Assembly (NCBI GenBank): GCA_030544235.1
Contig: CM060463.1
Location: 32,571,920 to 32,635,919 of the forward strand
Origin: Lepturacanthus savala
Lineage: Eukaryota; Chordata; Actinopteri; Scombriformes; Trichiuridae
Length of the DNA: 64,000 bases
Direction of reading: 5' to 3'
The notes under the pieces are model-generated. The model searched no databases. It was not told the origin of the DNA and worked only from the letters and a program-made list of their open reading frames with translations. This document shows, one piece after another, positions 48,446 to 59,808 of the stretch. How positions within the stretch are numbered: the stretch's first letter is position 1; every line of letters begins with the position of its first letter. Made by a program: the position numbers and the translations under genes.

Positions 48446-50977
48446 ATATACAGCAATATAGTGTTAATTCAATATATTGGCCAAAGCTTAGAAAGCAAAT
48501 AGTTTTTTTTCTGATTTGTATCAGTTTATCTATATTTTTTTTAGATACTGTATTTTTAAATTAAAAATGAACATGAAAAAGCCCTTCTTTCCATAGATTC
48601 TGTTAATATTTTCTCTACTGGGTTGTCAAATATTCCTGTGTTTATAACAGCTTTTTCAAGACCACATAGTGAGTGCCTGAAAGATTCTTCCCAGTGTGTC
48701 GTGGCTAAGAGCTTACAAATAACTGTGACTGACTGCAGGCAGCTGAAGCCAACAGTATCGAGCCAGACGAACCATTCCAAAAACAAAAGAACAGACTGAA
48801 CGTTTTGGACAGGGAACGGGGAAAATATGCCTCAATCTTTCAATCATAATTTAGAATAAATCGGTAACAGAAAGTCCAAATAAGCCCAAATGTTACTGAA
48901 TTTCTACTAAAAGTCTGATCATGATGGAAAGAAAAACGCTTCCCTCTCTGGCTCTGATTGTTACCTTTGCATTCTGACAAGAGTAGAAGCAATGAAAAAG
49001 GAAGTGATTTAAAAGCAATGAATTCAAGGCGGAACACAAAAGGTTACCCATGAGGAGATGGATTAGGTAAGCTTTGATCAATGCATTGTTGGAGTTTTAA
49101 CCGTGTCGGGCGAGTCCAAGTGCTCATCTGCTGCTGGGTCAAATTAATACATGCCCCGTGCGCTTGTCAGCAGCTTATGTTGAAGCTGTCACTTGTTATC
49201 TCCACCCGTCTCTCGGCACAGAAGTTGGGGCTTGTCTTGGCCAACGTCGGTTTTTAATTGAAATTGATTTTGTCTCCAGCGAAGGAAGCTTCTGTTATAG
49301 ATAGGCGATGTCTCGTAGCTGCCTGAAAATCTCTCCTAATGATTTTTGAAGGCTCATAAGTCTACAATCGTACGAAACAATGCCACTCTCGTTAACCTGC
49401 GTTTATGATAGAAGCGCCAGCCAGAAAAACACTCACAGATGCATGTCACAGAATCGAATACATCTTTGGCGAAGACACGACGATTGTGTATTTTTTTCCC
49501 CACTTATTCTCATTTATATCATTTTCTTTGTTCGTCTAATGAAGCCATTATCTCAGATTGCGCTGTTCCGTCTCTTTTTATTACCTTCATCTGTCCATAT
49601 CTCTCACAGTCTCTGTCTCTGAGACAGTGACTATTCACCATCTGTGTAGGTGTGTAAATTGCCTGTTTTTTTCCCCTTTAAGTGGGAAAGTAGTGACGAG
49701 GCGTTGAAGCGTGTGGAGGCTTGTCCTTCGGCATTAGGCTTAGATTGACCGAGTGCAATTGTCCAGGCTGTTTGTGTGCGCCTCTAATTTAATTAAACTG
49801 TGCCAGCTGAACTCCCAAACTGATTTCTATTGAGTTCGATGTAGAAGTGAGTGTATTTATCACTTTTCCCCAAAGCTACTCGCTCTTCCTCATACCCAGT
49901 GCAGACCACAGTGCAAATATCACCGCTACGGGTGTCGCCGTTGATTGTTTGTCCCTCACACCTCAGCACGCTTGGCACAAAACCATTTCTTTCTTCATGG
50001 CCAAAGGTCTTGTTAGTCCTAATCTCCTCCACGACCCTGCACTTTGAATTGAACTGTCCAGTCCTTAGAAGTGTTCAAACATTTATTTTTCTCATACCTC
50101 TGACAGGGTTTTGACAAAGAAAAAAAAATCATTATACAGAGAGGTTCACATTTCCTGCTACTCAATTTTTCTCTCCTATTATTCATGGAAGAAAATCAGA
50201 ATCACCGTCATAGTGTTCTATTAATGGATGTGACCAGGATGCCGTGTAGTCAAGGAAACCATTTAAAATAGATGTTTGTTTTTTCTTAAGAAGAAGGTTT
50301 CTGCGATTCAAGTGGGACCGAGCTGAATGATGCATGTAAAAGATTAACGTGATTATTAATGTTGTTATTGTGACATTTAAAAACACTCAAATAAACCTGA
50401 CTTCAGGAGAGCTGCCGAAAATTTCATTACCACCTGATGGCTTAACAAGGTTCAGCGGAGTTCCGTTCTTTCTGACTTCTGCTTGTCAGATTTGGCTTCT
50501 CTTGGCAGCGAGTGAGATGTGGGAGAATTACAGGATGATTCATCTCACTACTGTGGTATCTGGCTCAGTCATAGAACAGTTGCGCACACACACACATACA
50601 CACTAGCCTACTCTCATCCTGTGTGTAGGATCCTGTTGCCAACGTCATACTCGGAGAGGCATAATGAGAGATGTTTGTTCCGTTTGTGTGAATCCAGTGG
50701 AGTACTGTCAAGCTAATGCTATGGAAAACGGATCAGATAGACACATTCCAATGTTTATGTTTACATTAATCAATAACTTACAACTTCTTTATTTGTGGAT
50801 GTTTGATTTGTGTAAAAATGCTTTTTATCTGAAAAAGTTTATTTTTGTATTTTTATCAAACCATAGATCCAAATTTGTGTCCATATTGTATAAAAGCTGC
50901 AATTGTCTGCTTTCAGCAAAATATTACATTTTAAAGTAATAACTTGCATTGGACATAAACAATGTTGTAGTTGTGTA
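48446..50977 (+). other. Presumed intron; includes unique-looking sequence
   Basis: No exon supported. The stretch 49090-49340 is repeat-free, GC-balanced and rich in AATTA/ATTAAT motifs, a candidate conserved non-coding element. Confidence 0.3.
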
Positions 50978-51685
50978 CAGTGTTGCAAAGGGGTGGAAAA
51001 TTTCTAGTAATTGTCCAGACATTTTCCATGGGAAGTTAAGCTCTGGAATTTTGGAAATATTCAACATTTAGCAGCCAACTTGCCAGGTAGTTAGCTACTT
51101 TTTTTATTTAATATTCCCAAGTTAAACATTAATACCTTTACAGATCAATATTGTATATTTACAACATAATATTATCAAAACTTGCTTCACCACACTATGA
51201 GATAATGGAACGTCATGGGATGGAACTGAATTTGCCTAATATTTCATAATATTGTAGGTATTGTCTCGCCTCATAGCGTGGTGAATGTGCAGGTGACAAA
51301 TGTCCACGTTTGATGAGGGAACCCAAAAAATACCATTAGCCGTACAGTAGTTGCTGAGCAGCTTGTGGCTGTGCTCGGCTGGTCAGGAAAGAGCTGGTAT
51401 GGACAAAAAAAGGTAAAGCACATATTGCAATGACTCTGAGAATCATGACAATGGGTGAATTTCCAAACATGTTGAACTATCCCTTTAAATCTGGTAGTTT
51501 TAGCCAAGATTATGCTACATTATATTTTCCTCAACTATATCTAATTTACCTGTAAAGGACTGATCTTCAAATGTGTACATTTTGGATTTATTACTGTTAA
51601 TTCCCATATATTCCTTTTAATTCCTACGAAAAATTTCTAACTTTGAAAATATGTAAAATCTATGAATCTAGAATTTTGCAACCCT
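50978..51685. mobile_element. hAT-like non-autonomous element (GTTGCAAAGGGG type)
   Basis: Left end CAGTGTTGCAAAGGGG, then TGGAAAATTTCTAGTAATTG and TTCCATGGGAAGTTAAGC. The right part has TTAATTCCCATATATTCC, TTTTAATTCCTACGAAAA and the end GAATTTTGCAACCCTA, which inverts GTTGCAAA of the left end. This is the pattern of a known fish hAT-type element. Its interior (51190-51500) is non-coding and different in composition. Confidence 0.7.
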
Positions 51686-53356
51686 AATTGTGTATATGTT
51701 GCTGCATGGTACAGTAAATTTCATGCCTCAGACCTTCCACTCGTGCCTCCTTAGGCTGCATTCATCACCCCCTGAACACGCACAAGTTAATTAATGAAAG
51801 AATGTGTGAAGAACCTGTGCTAATTAATGAGCTGTTAAAATCTCTGAAAGAGCATTTTGTCTGCCTCGGACACCATCCTCATACCTCAAAATAAGTTTCC
51901 TTTGTGCTATTCCCTTGCGGATCTTATAAGAGGCTTATGTATTCGCCAAACATTGATTTGATATTCTCCACTGACATGTGCACACTGTGATGGTCATGCT
52001 TGTAATCCTGTTGGCTAAATATGCTTAGCTGTGAAAGCAGATTAAGACGTCGCTCTGTTTTCTTGGCCAGCTATTCCCAGTGGTCTGGGTGATCTAAGCA
52101 GGCACTTTGAAACATCTGTCCAGGGGTATTGTGTTTAAGCATGACCTGGGGCTGGTGTTCAATCAATGCACCGCACTGCTTCTGACAACATGAGAAATGT
52201 ACATATGTACATAGGTATAACCAGGATTAGCATATTGTGTTATGTATGAGAAATGGTACGGCATCTTATTACAGCACATTTATTAGTGAAAAGAAACACA
52301 TGGTGCCTATAATTACATTTTTACATTACATATTTTAGTAGGTAGTAGGGAAATAATATGAATGCATTATTCAAATATAAACATGGTCCTAATAGGTGCA
52401 GTTTGCATTCATTAGGACGATACTGACACTTTGTGTGGTGGTAATTTTTTTTTTCCAACAATTGAGAGCCACTTCCTCTCATAAACTCGAAACATTTTGG
52501 TCCGGTCTAGAGGGTGTATTCAGAGGAAAACTCTGACCAATCAATGTACTGATCATCTTTACATTTATTGGCTGTCTAATACGTCCAACAAATACCTATG
52601 CGCACACCCCCACCCCTCCCTTCCCAACGGCTCCCCGCTCCACCCCCCTCCCACTCACTGGCGTGAATGCTCGTGAACTCCTGTGACCCCTCGAGAGTGT
52701 GCGCGTTCATGTATCCATGAATCGTGAAGGCGTGGTTTCGAGGGGTGAGCTGGAGAGGAGGAGGCCGAGCCTTTGGGAGGAGGGGAGGGAGTGTATATTT
52801 TCAAAATCTCACTTGTGTTGAATAGCTGTAACCGTTTTTTCCAAGATCTCCCACTCCACCTTTAATGTGGACCTATCATAAAAAATTAATACTTCTTTGG
52901 TGTTTGTAAATATTTAGATCTCTTGTATTCCTGCTAACACACACACACTGAAATAAGACCACCCACTTATTCTGGTCTGGTCTGGCCCCCTCTCTATTGT
53001 TATTGAATCCTGGCTGAATACAAGCCATTTAGAAATGGCGCTGGTTGTGATGTCACAACAGGAGTGGAATTTAGTAGTAACTGCCTCTAGATCCATGTAT
53101 CCGCCCCCTCCTGCTGGAATGCTTTTACCTGAGTTCTGGGCCCAGTTGATCAGAAGTAATATAATGGGACTATTAGATTGGATTAAATCTTAAAAATGGG
53201 TTGTTCAAAAGAAAAAAAAAATGGAGTGAATAAGTGTGTGTTTTTAGTGGATTCAGGGTGGACACAAAAAAATTCTGAAACTTTAAAATTGGTCAAATAA
53301 TACATTTGTATCAGGTAGTATATATGTTTTTATTTGAAATTTGTTTAATTGTTAAG
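51686..53356 (+). other. Presumed intron; candidate conserved stretch plus GC-rich block
   Basis: The stretch 51740-52160 is repeat-free with TTAATTAATGAAAGAATG and GCTAATTAATGAGCTGTTAA motifs, a conserved non-coding candidate. The GC-rich, C-run-rich block 52600-52880 ending AATCTCACTTGTGTTGAATA and CCACTCCACCTTTAA looks like part of a fish repeat, and 53030-53080 (GTTGTGATGTCACAACAGGA) is a palindromic repeat-like motif. Confidence 0.3.
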
Positions 53357-53640
53357 GGGTGTTCACACCGGACAAAAATTCACACGACAGCGCGACGCGA
53401 TTACATGTTAAGTCAATGGGAAGACGTGAATTTTCGCGGCATGACGTGATGGACGCAAAGTGGCGAAAAATCGCGCTTCACGACGTGAATTTTGCCTGTC
53501 GCGTCGAGTTGAAAATATTTAACTTTTCAGGTGCATTTGCAGGATGACGTACCGCGACAACCAATCAGCGTTGAGATTCGCTCCACGTCCCCATGACAAC
53601 GAGAAATTCAGTTCACTCGCCAGTCTTTTACTTTTCAGTG
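53357..53640. mobile_element. CpG-rich DNA-transposon remnant (GTTCACACCGGAC type)
   Basis: GGTGTTCACACCGGAC, GACAGCGCGACGCGA, AAGTCAATGGGAAGACGTGA and GACGTGAATTTTGCCTGTCG follow the layout of a widespread fish element. It abuts MITE copy F, and its other end is missing or displaced by it. Confidence 0.55.
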
Positions 53641-53660
53641 GACTTGGAAGCCGCATCAAT

Positions 53661-53982
53661 TGTCATTTGGTGTAACCCTAACAACTTTGTACCAGATAGT
53701 TTAACTCTCTTTTTAAAAGATTAAAAACACATGCTCAAGAAGTTTTAGATTCTAGGTGGATTATATATTTAAAATTTATCATTCTTTTTCGGTTATACCA
53801 TTTGACATTTGGGTTAGAAAAATCACAGAAAATTTATAATTTTTATTTAAAAAATAATACAAAGGGACTTTTAAATAGCAAGAACCCAACATGGACACAC
53901 AATGTACATTTTGAGAGATCTGATGTATGCTTCATAAAACTTTGACTTTCTCATTTTTCCAACCATTAATTGCCACTGACCC
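53661..53982 (-). mobile_element. Unnamed MITE family, copy F (reverse)
   Basis: TCATTTGGTGTAACCCTAAC, then TTGTACCAGATAGTTTAACT, TCTAGGTGGATTATATATTT, TACATTTTGAGAGATCTG and TGCCACTGACCC give the reverse-oriented family order. The outer 15 bases of the left terminus are replaced. Confidence 0.8.
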
Positions 53983-55188
53983 TAATATCAAATGATCTGA
54001 AACACATATTCAAAACATCCACAATGTATTTGTAAATAATTATCTCTTTGTTTTGATTCATTTGAGTCAGATGAGGGTTTGAATGTTTGAAACAAATTGA
54101 ACATTTTAGGCGATGTTTGTATTGATTTATTGGGCGCATGTATGCTAGGGGCCCGACTGTCAGACAGGGCAAGGTAAGAGCAGCATGCCTGGTGCAGGCA
54201 GCATGAGGTGGGGGAGGGGCAGTGGACTGGAACTAGGCGAAGCTCTGGCAGTGGGCACCTCAGCCTGGCACACAATTGGCCGAGCAGTCAAGTGGAAAAG
54301 GGCAATCTGGTGAATATGGTACAGTGTGGTGAAGGATAGTGGGCTGATTAGAGAAGGCACCGGCACATTTAATCTTGCATCATCCGGTGAATTACTTAAA
54401 GGAAGGTGTTGTCAAGAGATGGAGATGGTGGAACAAGAACAAATGTAGGAATGATCTCATCGTGCTGTGTCAAATACACAGATGGTGACATTCCATTTGA
54501 TTTTGATCAAGGTCTTTTTATTAACATGTTAAGAGAGATAACAATATACGTGTGCATTTTACAAATTTTTCTTTTTTCTCCGTTACTTCCCCCCCACTGC
54601 AACACCAACATTGAACTCAATGGCCAGACACAAGGAAGCAAAAAATATAAAATGAAGTAAATATAAGTAAATTGAAAAGAAATTAATAAAATAAAATTAA
54701 TAAATAAAACTAACGAAAGAAATATATTCATATGACTGTATATTATGAGATAGTTAATTAAATCAAAATTGACCCTTGAAAAACACTTGAATATTATATA
54801 TGTTCGAGTTGAATATAATATGTGATGTCTTTCATCCAGTGTTCATATACAGGAGATAACGCATCCTTCCATTTTAGTTCATTCCATTTGATTTTGCGTG
54901 TAAATACATAATACACTTTGAGTGCACTTGTTCAATCTATACACGCTTTCTGAATTCTGACTAACCATTGTATCAGAAGTGCAGCTGAACTCGCAATGCT
55001 CCCAAAATAAAAAGCGGACAGAGATCCGATTACTACCAAATCCAGCCTCCCAAATCGGAATTGAAACTAAATGCTAATGTTTCGAATTGTCCAATCACAT
55101 CAAATATGATCTCTGCCAGCAGGACTCACTGGCATCTGAAATCCCTCAACACTGCACTACATTAAAGGCACAGTCCATAAATATGGGC

Positions 55189-55192
<4 letters not shown>
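53983..55192 (+). other. Presumed intron, no supported gene
   Basis: Nothing recognised. Frames at 53988-54366 and 54406-54731 lack features. Confidence 0.3.

Positions 55193-55260
<68 letters not shown>
55193..55260. repeat. (AC)n microsatellite, about 34 units
   Basis: 68 bases of pure AC followed by GCGTGTGCAC. Confidence 0.97.
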
Positions 55261-55262
<2 letters not shown>

Positions 55263-55404
55263 GTGTGCACATAAAAAGCAAACACTGCAGCAAATCCATG
55301 CTGAGGTATTCGTGACACAAAGATGAAACGATGAGGAAGAAGACAGAGCGAGAGGAAGGGAGAAACAGAGGAAAAAAAAAACGAGACTGGCAGACCCACC
55401 ACTT

Positions 55405-55640
55405 GCTATATTGGACAGGAGTGCCGTTGCCATGGCAACCGGCAGCTCTCGATTGGTATTTGGAGCAGCGAGTGGAATTACTGCAGAGGATTTGATGTTC
55501 AGTACACATCTGGGGTCAGCTAATATGGCGCTACAATCAGCTACTCCTTTGCTCGTTGTACAACGCACTCCCAATCCCTTGTTTGGGACACAGCGGCTGG
55601 CACCCCGACCCGCCGGCGTTAAAATCTCTCACAGAGTGCC
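55405..55640. promoter_or_regulatory. X-box / inverted CCAAT / YY1-like cluster; candidate cryptic or alternative promoter
   Basis: GTTGCCATGGCAAC at 55426-55439 is a perfect 14-bp RFX X-box palindrome. CGATTGG (inverted CCAAT) follows at 55450-55456, about one helical turn away, and AATATGGCGC (YY1-like) lies at 55521-55530. GC content is elevated to about 55620 against AT-rich flanks. The frame open from 55411 to 55854 (147 codons) covers it but has no recognisable domain, so a coding role is doubtful. Confidence 0.4.
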
Positions 55641-56146
55641 AGATTATCCCACAGTTCTCATCCTGACAGATGTTGGTGCCGCAATGTACAATGTCAGATT
55701 GGCAGATGTAAACAGTGCATGTGTTAGTACCGGTTATTGGCTTTGTGATAAATATTTTAAAAGCTGTAGAGTTCAAGGTCATATCTTAAATCAGAGAAAA
55801 GAAAAAGTAGACGCAGTAATCTTAAACATATTTATCTATAGTCTATATTCATGATTAATAGAGCTTATGTTAAAGTTGGAGGTAACTTGATTTAGTGTAC
55901 AATATGTCTTTGTACTGCACAAAGCATTCCATTTTTGAGAAATGCAGAAAAATGAGAAGTGCAAATGTCAAAATAGATGGATTGAGTCCCTTTTTCACAT
56001 ATATTTTTGGCTTTTAAATGCCTTTATTGATTGTACTAGTGGAGATAGACAGGAAAGAGGGATACAGGATTTGTACTATTAGGACTGTAGCCGCAATATA
56101 TGGGGCTACCCACTGTGCCGCTTGCTGCCCCTCAATGGAGTACATT

Positions 56147-56480
56147 ACTAACCTTCTATTGCATGGAATATTATTTATACAAAGTAACAACCATTTGAAA
56201 TATTTTATTACTTAAAATGGCCTAAATAATGGATATGTTAAAAATTTGTAAGAAAAGGTTGTAAATACAGTCTCAAGATAGTTTCATGCTATGTAACTGA
56301 ATGGGACTCCATTAGGTTGTGTGCACTAGGAATCTGTATTTGCATATTATTAGAAAAAAAAACATAACATCAAAATTGGATGAAATGTAAAAAATAAAAA
56401 TGATTTCCAGATAGTGAGTTCAATTTATTTGGTGAAAATTTTCCAAATTTATTTATTCATGGTCATGTGACCTCATCCTT
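56147..56480 (+). mobile_element. piggyBac-like MITE, truncated third copy
   Basis: CTAACCTTCTATTGCATGGA, then ATTTTATTACTTAAAATGGC, CAAGATAGTTTCATGCTATG, GAATGGGACTCCATTAGGTT and TCATGTGACCTCATCC follow the 29210-29781 copy in order. The right terminus is absent and the TTAA has mutated to CTAA. Confidence 0.75.
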
Positions 56481-56539
56481 CCAAAATAACATTCAGTTTC
56501 AGTTTTCAGATATTTCACCATTTTTTCTTTAGTACATAG

Positions 56540-56540
56540 C

Positions 56541-56571
<31 letters not shown>

Positions 56572-56612
56572 GTGTATATGTGTATATATATATATGTGTA
56601 TATATATGTGTG

Positions 56613-56643
<31 letters not shown>

Positions 56644-56766
56644 GTGCATATATATGTATGTATATATATGTGTGTGTGTATATATATATGTATGTATATA
56701 TATGTGTGTGTAAATATATATATGTATGTATATATATGGATGTATATATATATGTGTGTATATAAA
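56540..56766. repeat. Compound (TG)n/(TA)n/(TATG)n microsatellite
   Basis: About 225 bases of interleaved TG, TA, GTATG and ATATGTATG units, giving spurious Ile/Tyr/Cys-rich frames on both strands. Confidence 0.95.
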
Positions 56767-59438
56767 TTGTTACAGCAGACACTTGTCATAAATCAAAATG
56801 CAAAAACAGGTACGTAAAATGAAAAAAAAACTAACAAGTAAAGGCTAAAATATATATGATAAATGATGATGTAGACAAAAGAACACAAGAATAACATGAG
56901 AAACTGTGGTGAACACAGATGGAGTATCAATAACCCAAGCATCAATACACAAAATGACACTACTGCAAAACATGACAAGACAAGCTCAGGCAAAAAAAAG
57001 GCAAAAAGAGCGAGAGGCCATGTCAACGGTGCATTACACACCACATGTGCATTCCAGCAGCTGTAACCTTTATATACATGCAGGTAACTCACAAGTCACA
57101 ATTAATCATAGAATAAAAGCTGAGCTCTGTAAACTTCCAACAGATCCACTGCCCTACTTCTTAACCTTAACCATTTACCATCCGAGTATGTTTATTTCCA
57201 GTTCTGTTTTGAAATATTTATTGCCCCTCCTGTAAATATCCTTTTGCTTTAACATGTAAAATCCAGTAAATGGACCGGTTTCGTATGTAATAGTCCTGCA
57301 CTTTGCAGCTCTTCACACAGAAGACAGGAAGTCACTTCCTCAACACTTCTGAGACAAATTGCTATCAATCAGTTTCCTATTTCTGTGTGAAGAATGGAAC
57401 CAATGCTGTAATCAGTTTTTAAGGCTGGTGGTGACTGATTTGATTTCTGCTCATCATGAAAACCTTTGCCATAGGCACTGTATGTGCCCCATGACATTTT
57501 AGTGCTCCAAAATATTAAAGGAATGAAGCATAAAGTGGATGATATTTTTCCTATCGCCAACAAATCTAAGGAATAGAGAAAACCTGACAATGGGTTGAGC
57601 CTATACTAACAGCCAGGGAAGTGCAGAGGAATTTTGAGGGGCACTTGCTCTGACCTGAAGAAAGCTGAGAGCTTTTGATTTTGGATGTGCTTTTACTTGT
57701 TTATTTAGATTTCATTTTAAATGAAGTAGGCCTACACATTTTCAAAAATTGTACCTTCCCATGGTTGAGGTTGAATCAGAGTTATCTTCCAGATAAGGCA
57801 GATTGACAGGTCAGCATTGAGATTTATTGACTATAAGAAATATTGAAGAGTAACACCAGGTTTATATATATATCCTTTGTTCCTTCAAACAAAAATTCTC
57901 TCCACCTGTATGCCTCTCTAAATAGTCAGATTGAAAACGCTATTTCATGGTTAAAGGGGAGAGAATGTAGGTTTAGTTAAGTCACAAATAAACTAAGTAC
58001 TTTGGAATTGCACACTTCCCGCTGTGAACTCTGCCCACAAAAGCAACTGTACAGCCGGTATGGCATCCTCTTGTAGCCTTCGTGATTTGATAAACAAGCT
58101 TCATATATTTGTGTAATGATGTTTTTCTGTGCACTGCACGCTCTACTAAACAGAACTTCAAATAAATAGCTTTTTAAATTTCAAAGCAGACCCTCTTCCT
58201 CCCCTCTCTCTCTATTTCCTTCTTCCCTCCTTTATTCACTGATTTAAACTTTTCACTTTGGCTCCCTTCATTCTTTCTACTTCAGTTGATAAATCTGCTA
58301 AAAGGGTTCAATGTCACACCAGCATTGTCATTTAAATATTTGAATGTCGGCTTCACTTCCAGCAGGAAAAGAGAATGGCAAGCACTTTGAGTCCATTTTT
58401 AGCCCCTGGTTGTAGATCTGCACCACTTACACAATCCCCTTTTCCCTTCCCCTTTTTACACACTCACATGTGTATATTGTACACAAGTGTGCAACCACAC
58501 GCACATATACTGTACAGTGTACAGTATATGCACATGGTATACGCATGCAGAAAAGATTTTCTCCCAGCCTTTGAAGTCTACAGAATTCACAAAATGTTCC
58601 AGAGAATAATTAAGAAGAAGGAAGAAGAAGAGTGTGATAATTTAGCAACAACTGGCCATCAAACATGGATTAAAGCAGTCGACCTAAATGGATTCTCTCC
58701 ATCTTCAAGTGCTTCATAATCTCAGTCAAGACGCTGCGTTCAAAGACCTCACTTCAGGGCACCATAAGAGACCCACATACACTCTGCTTCCATTTAATAG
58801 ACTGTGGTTTTATTAAAGAGATTATAATTATGCTGCACTACTTGCATAGACTTAGAGTTCTCGATTTGCCAATTAGCAAGGCATTCTGGTCACTGTGCAA
58901 TTGTCAGTCCAGCAGTGGATGGTAAGATTTGTTTACCTTTTCATTGAGACTAATTCATCTTTGTTTTGCTGTGTTATTGGGAGACAGGGTGATTAGTTGA
59001 GAACTGAGTGGCTGCAACATCTCCCCCATCATTTTTTGTAAACTGAACACTGTAAACAAACTCATTCAGCTCACATAATGCTCGTGGCAATCAATTTTCC
59101 ACAAGTAAGGCTCAAACAATGCGCCGCTTGCCGCTGCTAGCGTTCAATAGGGAACTCTGGCTGAAACCCACTGTCGTTGTTGAATTTGACATGGATTAGG
59201 TTTCTGATTTTTTTTTTTTTTTTACTTTTCTATTTTTTTTTTCCAGGAGTGATATTTGTCTTCTGCACCATTAAGTTGAGAGTGACTATTCTGCAAGGCT
59301 AAAGCACCATTCCAGACACATTCATTTTGTAGAAAAAAAGTTTAACCCTGGGACTTAGTATGGTGGAGGAGGCAATTAAAAAAAAAACAATACAAAACAA
59401 ACCAAACACCAGGGTTAAAACTCAGTGCAGTGTTATAT
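56767..59438 (+). other. Presumed intron
   Basis: No exon supported. 58770-59010 is a repeat-free, homeobox-site-rich stretch. A poly-T/T-rich run lies at 59208-59243. Confidence 0.3.
58504..58530. repeat. 27-bp palindrome
   Basis: CATATACTGTACA, a single G, then TGTACAGTATATG, a perfect 13-bp inverted repeat. Confidence 0.9.
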
Positions 59439-59808
59439 GGGTTAGTGGCAAATAATGTTTGACAAGATGAGAAATTAAAAACATTTTTTAAAATTCAATT
59501 TTAAGAAGCATTCATCAGGTCTCTCAAAATGTACATTTTGTGTTCACATTTCCTGTTAATTAAAAGTCCATTTGGATTTTTTTTTTAATTTTACTAAAAT
59601 CATGATTTATTGCAATTTTTCTTTTTGCATGCACTGTCAAATGGTGTAGCTGAAAAAGAATGATAAATTCTAAATATTTAATCCACCTAGAATAGTAAAG
59701 TGGTTGATAGCATGTTTTTAATTTGTGAAAAAAATAAAATAAGAGACTTAAAATATCTTCTATCTGGTACCAAGTTTTTAGGGTTACACCACTTCACATT
59801 TTTGACCC
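59439..59808 (+). mobile_element. Unnamed MITE family, copy G (longest)
   Basis: 370 bases from GGGTTAGTGGCAAATAATG to CACATTTTTGACCC, with every family landmark present: GGTCTCTCAAAATGTACA, GTCAAATGGTGTAGCTG, AATGATAAATTCTAAATA, ATCCACCTAGAATA, CTGGTACCAAGTTTTTAG and GGTTACACCA. It is flanked by ATAT on both sides, a possible target-site duplication. Confidence 0.85.

Noticed and set aside
55411..55854. 147-codon plus-strand and overlapping 127-codon minus-strand frames
   Set aside because: No recognised domain, start in a regulatory-looking GC block, and the minus frame runs into the (AC)n microsatellite.
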